Assembly (NCBI GenBank): GCA_044349155.1
Contig: JBIKRQ010000006.1
Location: 1-51,706 of the forward strand
Length of the DNA stretch: 51,706 nucleotides
Reading direction: 5' to 3'
Source of the DNA: VGSZ01 sp044349155
GTDB taxonomy: Bacteria > Myxococcota > UBA727 > VGSZ01
Below the pieces are notes generated by a model that saw nothing but the letters and a program-made list of their open reading frames with translations, was not told the DNA's origin and did not search any database. The translations under genes and the position numbers were made by a program. This document shows, piece by piece, positions 17,414 through 27,632 of the stretch. Positions within the stretch are counted from its first letter, which is position 1. Every line of letters begins with the position of its first letter.

Positions 17414-18563
17414 GGCGGTGCTGCTGGTGCTGGCAGTCGTCGGCGCCTGCCGCGCGCCGGTCGAGCCCACCACGGTGCTCGAGGCGCGGGCGATGCGGCC
17501 TGCGACGTCGCAGGATCGCGCGGGTTGGACGTTGTCGCCGCCGCCCGAGTTCGATGGCCGCCTGCGCCTGATCGACGTTGACGCGCCAGCACAGGCCACC
17601 GCGGGCAGCAGCGCGCGCGTGAGCACCACGTGGCTCGTCACCGGTGAGCTCGCGGGCCGGCCAAAGCCCCAGGTCGTCGTCGAGATCGCCGGGGCGGTGG
17701 GGCAGGGCAGCTTGGCTGCAACGCTCACGTCGCTGCAGTGGCGCAAGGGCGACGTCGTCATGGCTGTCGTCGACGTGCCCGTTGCTGCCGCAACGCCGGC
17801 AGGTGCTGCGCGCGTGTTGGTGGGCGTGGCCGATGCGGGCCGCCGCTGGCTCGTCGACAACGCCGCCAAAGACCACCTCGTCGACGTCGCAGGTATGAAC
17901 GTCGTCGCCGCGCCAACCGTTGCGCGCGGGCCGCAGTGGCAGGCGCACAAACGACAGCAGCCGATCAGCATCGACGGCCACCTCGACGAGCGCGACTGGG
18001 CCACCGCCGCCGTCGTCACCCTTGGGCCCTACAAAGTGGGTACGCCCGAGCCGCAGCAGAAAACCCAGGTGCGCCTGCTGTGGGATGAAGCCGCGGTATA
18101 CGTCGCCTTCGACGTCGACGACGACGATCCGTTTTCGCCCTACACGAACAACGACGACCCGCTGTACGACAGCGAAGCCCTCGAGCTCTTCATCGACGCC
18201 GACGGCGACCAGGACGTCTACGTCGAGCTGCAGGCCTCGCCCACCGACCTGCGCTTCGACGCCGCGTTTGCGGGTGGGCCGCGCAAGAACATGGACCGCG
18301 CCTTCAATGCCGACGTCGTCGTCAAAAGCGACAAGCGCCCCGGCGGCTACGTGCAGGAATGGCGCATTGGCACGGCGTCGCTGCGTGACATCCCCGTCGG
18401 CGAGCCCGCCGTGGGCGCCCGCTGGCGCATCAACGTGTTTCGGTTGGAGCGTCGTCGAGCGGGTGATGCCGTCGTTTCCACCGAGGCAAGCGCGTGGTCG
18501 GCGATCGCCGCCAACGACTTTCACGCCCTCGACCGCATGGGCACCCTCGTGTTCGTCGACTAG
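17406..18563 (+). CDS. Lipoprotein with CBM9-like C-terminal domain
   Basis: Up to 385 residues. The N-terminus is a lipoprotein signal (LAVLLVLAVVGAC). Starts at TTG 17406, TTG 17412 or GTG 17418 all lie in or just after the secF terminator, and an unusual CTG overlapping the secF stop is also in frame, so the true start is uncertain. Residues about 185-385 match carbohydrate-binding module family 9-like domains: ISIDGHLDERDWATA, YVAFDVDDDDPFSPY, DSEALELFIDADGD, and a final strand GTLVFVD. Such domains bind sugars or sit on cell-surface proteins. The middle 150 residues are beta-rich and not recognised. Confidence 0.75.
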   Translation: MFLAVLLVLAVVGACRAPVEPTTVLEARAMRPATSQDRAGWTLSPPPEFDGRLRLIDVDAPAQATAGSSARVSTTWLVTGELAGRPKPQVVVEIAGAVGQGSLAATLTSLQWRKGDVVMAVVDVPVAAATPAGAARVLVGVADAGRRWLVDNAAKDHLVDVAGMNVVAAPTVARGPQWQAHKRQQPISIDGHLDERDWATAAVVTLGPYKVGTPEPQQKTQVRLLWDEAAVYVAFDVDDDDPFSPYTNNDDPLYDSEALELFIDADGDQDVYVELQASPTDLRFDAAFAGGPRKNMDRAFNADVVVKSDKRPGGYVQEWRIGTASLRDIPVGEPAVGARWRINVFRLERRRAGDAVVSTEASAWSAIAANDFHALDRMGTLVFVD

Positions 18564-18620
18564 CGAGACACCCAAGCAACTGGGTTGCCGTCGACAGCGC
18601 AGTCGTCGCACCGTTGCTGC

Positions 18621-19529
18621 ATGAAGCGTCGTGCAGGTGTGTTGGCGGTGGCGATCGGATTTGGCGCACAGGCGCACGCGCAGGCATGGACGCAGCCTCC
18701 TGCCGAGCCGCCCGCAGCCCCCGTCGTCGTCGAGGAAGCCCCTGCACCGGCAGCCACCACCGCGTTGGTGGCCGTCCTCGACCTCAAAGGTGGTGCGGGG
18801 GCCGAGTCCAAAGCAAGTGCCTTGACGACGATGCTCACGTCGGAGGTCTCGGCCCAGCCGAACCGCCGCGCCATCAGCCGCAACGAACTGCAGGGTCTGC
18901 TCACGCAGCAGGCCACGGCCCAGCTCGTCGGCTGCGACGAACCCCGCTGCATGGCCGACGTCGCCAAGCTCGCCAACGCCGACGAGGTCATCGCTGGCAC
19001 CGTCGAAAAGCTCGAAGGCGCCACCGTCATCGGGCTCAGCCTGATGCGCACCGACGGGCCCGATGGTCCACAGATCGTGGCCCGCCAGAAGGCCGCGTGG
19101 CGCGGCAGTGACGACGAACTCCTGCTCGTGGTGCGCCCGCTGGTGCAGCGCCTGTTCGACGCGCAGCGCGCCCACGAACACGTCGGCGGGTTGTCGCTGT
19201 TCGCCCCCGCAGGCAGCACCGTCGTCGTCGACGGCACCGCCGTAGGCACAGCACCCGTCGCGCCGATGGCCGCCCTGCCCACGGGCGTGCACCGCGTGCA
19301 GGTCTCGCAAGGCGGCTACGTCACCGGCGACATCGACGTCGTCATTGCCCGCAACGAAACCACCATCAGCCGCGTCGAGCTCGTCGCCGAACCCATCACG
19401 TCGCAGCCGTGGTTTTGGGCCGCCACCAGCGGCGTGGTGTTGGCCGCAGCCGGCGGCGTGGGTGCTGTGGTCTACTTCGCGTCAACGAACAGTGCGGGCA
19501 CCCACGCGGTGTTGGGCACGCCGAAGTAG
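18621..19529 (+). CDS. PEGA-domain envelope protein
   Basis: 302 residues from the ATG at 18621. A signal peptide ends at AQAHAQ, then comes a Pro/Ala/Val linker. Residues about 45-180 resemble myxobacterial proteins that score redox/lipoprotein-like modules (VAVLDLKGG, VGCDEPRCMADVAKLANAD), with one Cys pair. A PEGA domain follows at about 195-260 (GSTVVVDGTAVGTAPVA, GVHRVQVSQGGYVTG). A single hydrophobic helix near the C-terminus (TSGVVLAAAGGVGAVVYFA) probably anchors it. PEGA domains are surface-layer-like beta modules common in this lineage. Only three intergenic bases separate it from the convergent TPR lipoprotein gene when counted to the stop codon. Confidence 0.75.
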   Translation: MKRRAGVLAVAIGFGAQAHAQAWTQPPAEPPAAPVVVEEAPAPAATTALVAVLDLKGGAGAESKASALTTMLTSEVSAQPNRRAISRNELQGLLTQQATAQLVGCDEPRCMADVAKLANADEVIAGTVEKLEGATVIGLSLMRTDGPDGPQIVARQKAAWRGSDDELLLVVRPLVQRLFDAQRAHEHVGGLSLFAPAGSTVVVDGTAVGTAPVAPMAALPTGVHRVQVSQGGYVTGDIDVVIARNETTISRVELVAEPITSQPWFWAATSGVVLAAAGGVGAVVYFASTNSAGTHAVLGTPK

Positions 19530-19533
19530 TCGC

Positions 19534-20373
19534 TCACCGACGAGGACGCAGCCGGTTCAGCGCGCGCACGGCGTCGGCGTGCTTCTCGGCCTTCGGGTAG
19601 CTGGCCACGATCTCGTCGTAGAGCACTTCGGCCAACGCCGGCTCGCCGCTTGCCTCGTGGCTTTGGGCCATGCCGAACAGCGCATCGGGCACCTTGGGGC
19701 TGCGCGGAAAGCGTGCGGGCAGGCGTTGCCAGGCGTCGATCGCCAGCTTGTGGTCGCCGCGAGCCTGATGGCACACGCCGATCCAGTACATGGCGTTGTC
19801 GGCGAGCGGGTCTTTGGCGAAGCGGCCCAGCACGTCTTCGAACGCCGCAAGGGCTTCGATGTGCCGGCCTTCCTTCAAGCGCGCCTGGCCCCAGCTGTAC
19901 AGGTCCTTCGCCGAGGTGAGCGTGGAGAGCGGATCGTCGCTGGCGGGCTCCTCTTCGACAACCGCTTCGACCGCACCGCTGTCATCGCCACGCATGCGCA
20001 ACACCACGCTGCCGTCGTCATCGATGGGCAGGTCTTGACCGCCGCGGCTGCCGAGGTCGGTGCTGCGCAAGCCCTCGGGGACGGGGATCGCGTCGGCAGG
20101 GTGGCCGAGGTCGATCGAGGCGTAGCGGGGGCCGGGCGTGGCAAAGGGTGAGCCACCGGCGGTTGCGGGGGTTCCTTCGGCGCGCAGGAGCAGGGTGGCA
20201 AGCTTGCCATCGACGTCGGCCAGGCGATGCTCAAGGCGCGCCACACGATCGCGGAGCACGACGACTTCGGGGTCGGCGGCGGCCACGGTCGGCGGTGGCG
20301 GAGGGGTGGTCACGCAGCCCAGAAGGAGCGCGAATGGGGCAGAGCAGAGCACAAGAGAGGCACGTGGCGACAT
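19534..20373 (-). CDS. CpoB/YbgF-like TPR lipoprotein
   Basis: 279 residues from the ATG at 20373. Lipoprotein signal LCSAPFALLLGC; a Pro-rich stretch; a coiled coil (VVVLRDRVARLEHRLADVD, about residues 35-60) that would trimerise as in YbgF; a low-complexity linker; then three TPR-like repeats at about 155-275 (LYSWGQARLKEGRHIEALAA, AMYWIGVCHQARGDHKLAI, ALFGMAQSHEASGEPALAEV). CpoB coordinates peptidoglycan synthesis with Tol-Pal constriction, but no tol or pal genes are nearby here, so the symbol is withheld. The Shine-Dalgarno sequence is poor. Confidence 0.75.
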   Translation of the reverse strand: MSPRASLVLCSAPFALLLGCVTTPPPPPTVAAADPEVVVLRDRVARLEHRLADVDGKLATLLLRAEGTPATAGGSPFATPGPRYASIDLGHPADAIPVPEGLRSTDLGSRGGQDLPIDDDGSVVLRMRGDDSGAVEAVVEEEPASDDPLSTLTSAKDLYSWGQARLKEGRHIEALAAFEDVLGRFAKDPLADNAMYWIGVCHQARGDHKLAIDAWQRLPARFPRSPKVPDALFGMAQSHEASGEPALAEVLYDEIVASYPKAEKHADAVRALNRLRPRR

Positions 20374-20940
20374 CAGGAGCAGGGTGAAGCCTGATGGGCG
20401 GCCCCGCAAGTTTGCGGTTCGCGATGAGATCGACGCTCGCAACCCATCGAAGATGCTCAAGAATCCGCCGCAGAAGGGAAATGGCCCGCAGGGCCCTCCC
20501 TGAAACGGAGAGCGAAAAATGGTGGCGCGCTCCCTCCCCCGAGCACGCTCCGGCTCGACGTGGGGGCACGTCCCACGCCAGCCAGCGTCCACCAGCTTGT
20601 GCGCCAGCCCGCACAAGCCACTGCCAGACCCACCCGAAGGCGCTGGCCCCAACACCCCTCCCGCGTCCGGTCAGGCGCCTCGTCGGCGTGCCCCGGTCAT
20701 TGCAGCTGGCCTGCCAGCACTCACGGTGCGTTGAGGTGCGGACGTCGCTGTCCGAGAGATGGATTTCGTTCCACGCCACATCTCGCTTCGTTCCACGCCG
20801 CCGAAAAGGAGATTGCCGCCGACGCCAGCGGAGAAATGCCGCGATGCTCAACCGCGAAAACCGGCGAAATGGTCTTTGCGACCAGCCCCCTGTTGGTTAA
20901 GGCCCGCGCGTCGAGATCGTTTTCATTGCAGGAGCACGTC
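20374..20940. promoter_or_regulatory. 567-base divergent region between the TPR lipoprotein gene and atpD
   Basis: No credible coding frame is seen. It must hold promoters for both directions. Visible structure: a GC palindrome GGCCC-GCA-GGGCC near 20484-20496, and two direct repeats TTCGTTCCACGCC at 20765-20777 and 20787-20799, starting 22 bases (two helical turns) apart, which is a typical operator spacing. The rest shows nothing identifiable. atpD has AGGAG eight bases before its ATG. Confidence 0.45.
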
Positions 20941-22422
<1,482 letters not shown>

Positions 22423-22425
22423 GCC

Positions 22426-22824
22426 ATGCAACTCGACATCGTCACCCCAGATCGTCGTGTGGTTGTCGGCAAAGCCGATGACGTCGTCGTCCCCGCGAAG
22501 GAAGGCGAGATCGACGTGTTGCCGGGCCACGCGCCTTTCCTCGGCATGCTCGGCACCGGCGTGCTGCGCTTCATCGCCGAGGGCAAGACGCACCGCCTGA
22601 TGGTGTCGGGCGGTTTCGTCGAGGTCGATGGCGATCGCGTGGTGTTGATGTGCGAGAGCGCGTCACTCGCCGACGAGGTCAAGCTCGACACCGAGAAGAA
22701 GTCGCTCGCCGATCTCGAGAAGCAGCTCGCTTCGTTGGGCGCTGCGGCGTCTGACGACGAGAGCTACCTGCAGCTGAAGGCCGAGGTCGATCGTTCGGCC
22801 GCGCGTCTCACGCTGATCAAGTGA
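22426..22824 (+). CDS. atpC: F1Fo ATP synthase epsilon subunit
   Basis: 132 residues. The N-terminal beta-sandwich begins LDIVTPDRRVVVGKADDVVV and has the family's GEIDVLPGHAPFLGML motif; a C-terminal two-helix region (about 85-132) follows. It forms the central stalk with gamma and limits ATP hydrolysis. Translationally close to atpD. A repeated hairpin element begins at the first base after its stop codon. Confidence 0.95.
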   Translation: MQLDIVTPDRRVVVGKADDVVVPAKEGEIDVLPGHAPFLGMLGTGVLRFIAEGKTHRLMVSGGFVEVDGDRVVLMCESASLADEVKLDTEKKSLADLEKQLASLGAAASDDESYLQLKAEVDRSAARLTLIK

Positions 22825-22909
22825 ACCTCGAAGAGAAAACCGGCTTTGCGGTTTTGTCGCCGAGGTGAGTCTCTTGAGGGGCGGGCGGGGAAACTTCCCC
22901 GCCGATCAA
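22825..22909 (+). repeat. Structured intergenic element, copy B (after atpC)
   Basis: 85 bases matching 15975-16054. Outer stem ACCTCG / CGAGGT (22825-22830 with 22861-22866); inner stem AAAACCG / CGGTTTT around the same GCTTTG loop (22836-22855); GC hairpin GGCGGGG / CCCCGCC (22884-22903) and the same GATCAA end. Compared with copy A, the outer terminal pair is A-T instead of G-C and the pair closing the inner loop is G-C instead of C-G. It lies in the 3' untranslated part of atpDC, before the terminator. Confidence 0.8.
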
Positions 22910-22937
22910 CACGAACCTCGCGACGAGATGAATGCAG

Positions 22938-22967
22938 AAACAGCCGGCAGCGATGCCGGCTGTTTTC
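22938..22967 (+). terminator. Intrinsic terminator of atpDC
   Basis: AACAGCCGGCA-GCGA-TGCCGGCTGTT, eleven pairs closed by a GCGA tetraloop, followed by TTTT counting the last stem bases. It ends 14 bases before the start of the next kinase gene. Confidence 0.85.
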
Positions 22968-22980
22968 GTACAAGGGAGCC

Positions 22981-24380
22981 ATGCAGCGTCTTGGGGCATT
23001 TCAGCTGATCGAGCGTCTGGGGGCAGGCGGCATGGGCGAGGTCTGGCTCGCGCGCACGACCCACACCGACGTGCCGCGGCTGTGTGCGCTGAAGCTGCTG
23101 CGCGACGACGTCACCAGCGATCGCGAAGCGATCGCCCGGTTCGCCGACGAGGTGCGCATCGGCATTCTGCTGCAGCACAAAAACATCGCGTCGGTGCTCG
23201 ACTTTGGCCGCGTCGGCGATCGCCACTACCTCGCGATGGACTTCATCGACGGCGTCGATCTGCGCAGCATCGTGCAGGCGTTGGTGGGCCAGCAGGTGGT
23301 GCTGCCGAGGCCGGTGGCGTTGGCGATCGCCGACGACCTCTTGGCTGGCCTCGCTGCCGCCCACGCCGCGGTCGACCCGGCAACAGGCGCGCTGCTGCAC
23401 GTGGTGCACCGCGATGTCTCGCCACACAACGTGCTGATGGGTGTTGATGGCATCGCCCGCGTCATCGACTTCGGTCTCGCGCTGTCGACGTTGAAGCGCG
23501 AAAAGACCGAGCGCGACGTCGTGCTGGGCAAGATCGCCTACATGGCGCCCGAGCAGGCCGCAGGCGACCGCGCCGCACCGGCCGCCGACGTCTACGCTGC
23601 GGCGATCGTCGTCACCGAACTGCTCACGGGGCAGCGCTTCTACGGGGCGCGCACCGGCGTGGAGCTGTACTGCACCGTCGTCGCTGGCGGGTTCGTTCCG
23701 CCGGGTCTCGCTTCGCTGGGGCACTCGGCGCGATCGTTCAGCGCGCGTTGTCGTCGTCGCCATCAGCGCGTCCGTCTGCTGCGGCGTTGGCGGCCGAGCT
23801 GCGCACAGCATCACCGCGGGCGTCGAGTGCCGAGGTGGCGGCGTGGTTGGCGGCGACGTGGCCCGAGGCGGCGGCGCGCGCAGCGGCCCGTCTGGCGCGC
23901 TCGACGGAGGTCGACGATCGCACCGAGACTTTGAAGTTGCCGGTCTCGCTCATCGCTGGCGATCGCCACGCCGCCCCCGATGCCGTCGTCTACAACGCGC
24001 CCGGCGTCTGGGGCGAGGCGCGCAGGCCGGCCCCTGGCGTCGTGCACGTGGTGTTGCGCGGGCACGGTGACGAGGCCGCAGGCGCCTGGCAGCGACGCAT
24101 GGTCGACGACGAGGTGGCGCGCCACAGCGGCCCCGTGCAGTTCTTCTCCGACGTCGAGCAGCTCACCACCCACGACGCCGTGTTTCGCCAACAGATGACC
24201 GCGTGGCAGGCCCGCGTTCGCGACCGTGTTGGTCAGCTGGTGCTGTTTCGCTCGCAGCTCGTCGTCGTGGCGATCACGATCGCGAACGCGTTGTCGGGCG
24301 GTGGCACCGAAGTCACGAGCAGCCGCGCCCGCTTCGAAGCCGAACTCGCCGCCGCGGTCAAAGCGCGCTCAGGGAAGTGA
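22981..24380 (+). pseudogene. Ser/Thr kinase with STAS-like tail, split by a one-base frameshift
   Basis: The ATG at 22981 starts a Hanks-type kinase: GAGGMGEV loop (14-21), Lys38, HRD near 143 in VVHRDVSPHN, DFG near 163 and MAPEQA. At about 23718-23721 (a GGGG run) the frame breaks. The expected C-lobe end (ALGAIVQRALSSSPSARPS) and the rest of the protein continue in another frame to 24380. Total length is 1400 bases, one short of a multiple of three, fitting a single-base loss and a 466-residue original. The tail (GPVQFFSDVEQL, LVLFRSQLVVVAITIANAL) resembles SpoIIAA/STAS-like domains. It could be a real inactivation or an assembly error in a homopolymer. Confidence 0.75.
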
Positions 24381-25274
24381 GGCTTTGGCGTCGTGGTACT
24401 CGCGCACCAGGTCGTCGACGATCTGCGCCACGGGTTTGATGTCTTTCACCTCGACAACACCTTGCCCCGCAGACCAGATGTCTTTCCAGCGTTTGGCGGC
24501 ATCGGGCCCACGCGAGGCGACGGTGGCGTCGGGGATCGTCTGCTTCAAGAAGTTGGCGTGAATGCCCGAGACGGCGTCGGTGTAGACGATGTCGTCGGGG
24601 CCCGCGTCCACCACCATCTGCTTGTACGCGTCGACGGCACGGCATTCGCTCGAGGCGATGAAGCGTGTGCCGAGGTAGCAGAGCTCGGCACCCAGGGCGA
24701 AGCTCGCGGCCATCTGCTTGCCCGTCGAGATGCAGCCGGCGGCCACCACGGGCACGTCGAGGTTGTCTTTCAGCCACGGAATCAGCGCATACGGCGAGAT
24801 GCGGCCAGCATGCCCACCCGCACCAGCGCCCACGCCGATGATGGCGTCGACACCTGCTGCTTGTGCCTTCTGCGCATGCTTCAAGTGGATGACGTCGTGC
24901 ATCACAAACGAGCCCTTCTCGTGGGCGCGCGCGACGACGGCGGTGGGGTCGCCGTAGCTTGTGATGATGATGGGCACTTCAAAATCCATCAGCAGTTGCA
25001 CGTCTTCTTCGAGCCGCTCGGGCGACGTCAACCCGATGGTCACGTTGATGGCGAAGGGTTTGTCGGTGCGCGCGCGAATCCACTCGAGGTCGGCCTTCAG
25101 CTCCGCCGCCGTGCGCGCGTTCAGCGACGGCATGGCGCCCACGATGCCGGCCTCTGCAGCAGCAACGATGAGCTCCTTGCCCGAGATGAGAAACATGGGC
25201 GCAGCCACGATCGGGTAGCGCAGGCCCAAACGACGAGAGAGCGCGGTCGAAAACGAAGCAGCCAGACTGGTCAT
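24369..25274 (-). CDS. Nitronate monooxygenase / 2-nitropropane dioxygenase-family FMN protein
   Basis: 301 residues from the ATG at 25274. A TIM-barrel flavoprotein: LGLRYPIVAAPMFLISG at the N-terminus, FAINVTIGL, the HDVIHLKHAQKAQAAGVDAI stretch, the phosphate-binding GAGAGGHAG loop, VPVVAAGCISTGKQMAA and ALGAELCYLGTRF. Family members oxidise alkyl nitronates with FMN and oxygen, and related members are enoyl-ACP reductases of the FabK type, so the substrate is open. It is convergent with the frameshifted kinase, overlapping its end by 12 bases, and divergent from the phosphatase gene across 64 bases. Confidence 0.85.
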   Translation of the reverse strand: MTSLAASFSTALSRRLGLRYPIVAAPMFLISGKELIVAAAEAGIVGAMPSLNARTAAELKADLEWIRARTDKPFAINVTIGLTSPERLEEDVQLLMDFEVPIIITSYGDPTAVVARAHEKGSFVMHDVIHLKHAQKAQAAGVDAIIGVGAGAGGHAGRISPYALIPWLKDNLDVPVVAAGCISTGKQMAASFALGAELCYLGTRFIASSECRAVDAYKQMVVDAGPDDIVYTDAVSGIHANFLKQTIPDATVASRGPDAAKRWKDIWSAGQGVVEVKDIKPVAQIVDDLVREYHDAKASLP

Positions 25275-25338
25275 GGGTCGAACGCTACTGCGTCGCCGTC
25301 GTCGCACGCCATCAGCCCGAACGCAGTACGGTGAGCCG

Positions 25339-25785
25339 ATGCGCATCTTGATGGTCTGCCTCGGCAACATCTGCCGGTCCCCCACCGCCGAGGCCGTGCT
25401 GCGGCACGAAGCACAGCGCCGCGGCGTCGACGTCGTGGTGGCCTCCTGCGGCACCGGCGGCTGGCACGCCGGCCAGGGCGCCGATCCTCGGACAATCCGT
25501 CATGCGAAGCAGCGGGGCATCGACCTCGCACCGCACCGCGCGCGCCAGCTCCACGACGACGACTTCGCCGCCTACGACCACATCCTCGTCATGGATGGCC
25601 AGAACCTCCGCGACGTGCTCGCGCGCTGCCCACCCGCCCACCAGCACAAGGTCAGGCGTTTCCTCGACGACAACGCCGACGTCCCCGACCCCTGGTACGG
25701 CGAGGCCGACGGCTTCGAGCACGTCCTCGATCTCTGCGAAGCCGCGAGCGCCCGTCTCCTCGACACGCTGACGGCGCCGCGCTGA
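25339..25785 (+). CDS. Low-molecular-weight protein-tyrosine phosphatase
   Basis: 148 residues from the ATG at 25339. The active-site P-loop CLGNICRS (Cys7 to Arg13, Ser14) is at the N-terminus and the general-acid Asp is in the DPWYG motif near residue 116, both intact. The enzyme hydrolyses phosphotyrosine and related phosphoesters in the cytoplasm. In bacteria such proteins often reverse BY-kinase or kinase signalling. No tyrosine kinase is adjacent, though two Ser/Thr kinase genes are in the window. Confidence 0.93.
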   Translation: MRILMVCLGNICRSPTAEAVLRHEAQRRGVDVVVASCGTGGWHAGQGADPRTIRHAKQRGIDLAPHRARQLHDDDFAAYDHILVMDGQNLRDVLARCPPAHQHKVRRFLDDNADVPDPWYGEADGFEHVLDLCEAASARLLDTLTAPR

Positions 25786-25791
25786 CCGGCA

Positions 25792-26787
25792 TCAGCCCGA
25801 GCGTCGACGCTGCAGCAACGGAGGCACGCTCAGAGCGGCGATCGCCAACAAGATGAACCCTGCCCCCACCCACTCGCTCACGGCGGGCCACGGGCGTCCT
25901 GCGAACAGCGCCAGCGCCGTCGTCGCGAGCACGCCAGCGAGCACGCTCGAGGCGCGGTTCACGGGCACACACCAGCTGTTCTCCTGCGGCGACAGCAACA
26001 ACAGCGCGCCGAACACGCCGGTGCCTTGTGAGAGCACACCGACGAGCACGATCCACGGCAGGGCAGGGCTGCTCCACAATTCGGTAAAGCCCACGCGCAG
26101 CTGCGGCTCGCCGAGCAGGGCCACGAGCGCCAACGCGATCACGGCCAAGGGTGTCGCCACCATCTGCTCCTCGACGAAGAAACGGCGGTTGGTGTCGACG
26201 TCGGGGGACTTCGCCGCGGTGCTCATCACGCGCAGCTTGATGAAGTAGGCCAGCAGGTACACGCCGATGTCCACGGCCGCGACCACGCTGAGTTCAAGTC
26301 CGCCGTCGCCGACAAACGCGGTGATCAACGACGCCAACGACAACGCCAGCGCCACCCACGAAAACCAGCGCACGTGCCGCCCAACGAGCAGGTCGACGAC
26401 GGGGGCGAGCATCAACACCCCGCCGCGCATCAGCAGCATCGCCAGCACAATGCTCACGCCCGAAAACGTGTAGGCCAGCGTCGTCGTCACCACGATCGCA
26501 CTCGTGCACACGCCCGACACCAGCGTCAGCCACGACGGCCCGCGCACCACCACCGCTCCCAGCGTGTGCGGCGTCGCGTGCCGCCACCAGCCAAGCACGC
26601 TCAGCATCACGTACATGCCGACGGCCGACGCCAGCACCGAGATGGGCAGCATCGCCGTCCCCGACACCACGGGCACGCCGGGCAACAACCCCGACGTCAG
26701 CGCCTTCGTGAGGGCTGCGTACGGCGCATACGCCGCGAAATAGCCAAAGGCCCACACCCACACCGAGGGCTCACGCGACGTCTGCAT
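25792..26787 (-). CDS. Multipass membrane protein, possibly EamA/DMT-like
   Basis: 331 residues with about ten predicted membrane helices (for example SWLTLVSGVCTSAIVVTTTL, LLAIAALSVPPLLQRRRSG at the end). Helix number and an internal two-half pattern resemble drug/metabolite transporters of the EamA type, but no diagnostic motif was recognised. Substrate unknown. Convergent with the phosphatase gene, six bases apart; divergent from the CBS gene over 188 bases. Confidence 0.65.
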   Translation of the reverse strand: MQTSREPSVWVWAFGYFAAYAPYAALTKALTSGLLPGVPVVSGTAMLPISVLASAVGMYVMLSVLGWWRHATPHTLGAVVVRGPSWLTLVSGVCTSAIVVTTTLAYTFSGVSIVLAMLLMRGGVLMLAPVVDLLVGRHVRWFSWVALALSLASLITAFVGDGGLELSVVAAVDIGVYLLAYFIKLRVMSTAAKSPDVDTNRRFFVEEQMVATPLAVIALALVALLGEPQLRVGFTELWSSPALPWIVLVGVLSQGTGVFGALLLLSPQENSWCVPVNRASSVLAGVLATTALALFAGRPWPAVSEWVGAGFILLAIAALSVPPLLQRRRSG

Positions 26788-26975
26788 CGGCGAACGCTAC
26801 GCCGAAGTGTCGCCGTCGTCGTCGAGCGAGCTGCGGCGCGACGGACTGGGCGCCAGCGCACACCAACTGTGCTCAGCCCAACAACAACGCCCCACGGGCA
26901 GGCACGCCAGCGCATTCAATCGCGCGCACGCGTTGGCGCAGCGTGTGCTGCACAGAGGCAAACGCAGGAGTTCCC

Positions 26976-27386
26976 ATGCAACGCCCCACGCTTGCTCGCG
27001 TCATGACCCGCCACCCCCACTCCATCCGCGCGGGCGAAAGCCTCCGTGTCGCCGAGCGCATGCTCGAGCACCTCAAGGTCCACCACCTGCCGGTGCGCAA
27101 CGACGGCGCCCTCGTCGGCGTCATCACGTCGTCCGACATCGCGTTTGCGGCCCGTGTTCGCAGCGACCTCGACCACACCACGGTCGAAGAGTCCTGCAGC
27201 GACGACCCGGTCACGGTCGACATCGACACCGACCTGGCGGTCGCTTTGGCCATCATGTTGGAGCGCCGCGTCGACTCCGTGCTGGTCATGGACAGCGAAG
27301 ACGGCGGCGAGCCCACCCTCGCGGGCATTTTCACGCTGCGCGACGCCGCCCGCGCCTTGCACCAGCAGTTGAGCCCGCCGCTGTAA
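26976..27386 (+). CDS. Two-CBS-domain protein
   Basis: 136 residues from the ATG at 26976 (GCAGGAG ribosome-binding site). Two CBS motifs: VMTRHPHSIRAGESLRVAE with HHLPVRNDGALVGVITSSDI, then CSDDPVTVDIDTDLAVALA with VDSVLVMDSEDGGEPTLAGI and FTLRDAA. A Bateman pair like this binds adenine nucleotides and acts as an energy or redox sensor. It stands alone, 246 bases before the ACIII operon, which may make it a regulator of energy metabolism, but that link is only positional. Confidence 0.88.
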   Translation: MQRPTLARVMTRHPHSIRAGESLRVAERMLEHLKVHHLPVRNDGALVGVITSSDIAFAARVRSDLDHTTVEESCSDDPVTVDIDTDLAVALAIMLERRVDSVLVMDSEDGGEPTLAGIFTLRDAARALHQQLSPPL

Positions 27387-27410
27387 CCGCAGCTGCCCAC
27401 GCGACAAGCA

Positions 27411-27575
27411 GAACAGGTGCTCCGAACCACGGGGCACCTCGCCGTATTTCTGGATCTCGACGAGCGGGGCGACAAACTGCCGCAGAACAAATACGGCAGC
27501 AGGAAGCCCTGCCAGCGACGACGTCCCAAGGTGCCGCAGGGGCCGGCGAGCTTCGTTCTTGAGGTGTGCGCCGGC
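27411..27575 (+). promoter_or_regulatory. Structured leader upstream of the ACIII operon
   Basis: Three inverted repeats in the 246-base gap: AGGTGCTCC / GGGGCACCT at 27415-27439 (nine pairs with one G-U), GCCGTATTT / AAATACGGC at 27441-27449 and 27489-27497 with a 39-base loop, and GCCGGCG / CGCCGGC at 27542-27548 and 27569-27575. The first could terminate the CBS gene although it lacks a T-tract. The others would lie in the actA 5' untranslated region. No promoter consensus was recognised. Confidence 0.45.
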
Positions 27576-27632
27576 TTCCGATAGCTGCCCACACCGCTAG
27601 TAGACACGCACGAGCCCGGTGAGGACGCCCGA

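Noticed and set aside
20484..20496. Palindrome GGCCC-GCA-GGGCC as a terminator
   Set aside because: No T-tract on either strand and no gene upstream to terminate on the minus strand; left as an unassigned palindrome.
23718..23721. Programmed frameshift in the second kinase
   Set aside because: GGGG alone is not a known slippery heptamer context here and no stimulatory structure was evident; a simple indel or sequencing error is more likely.
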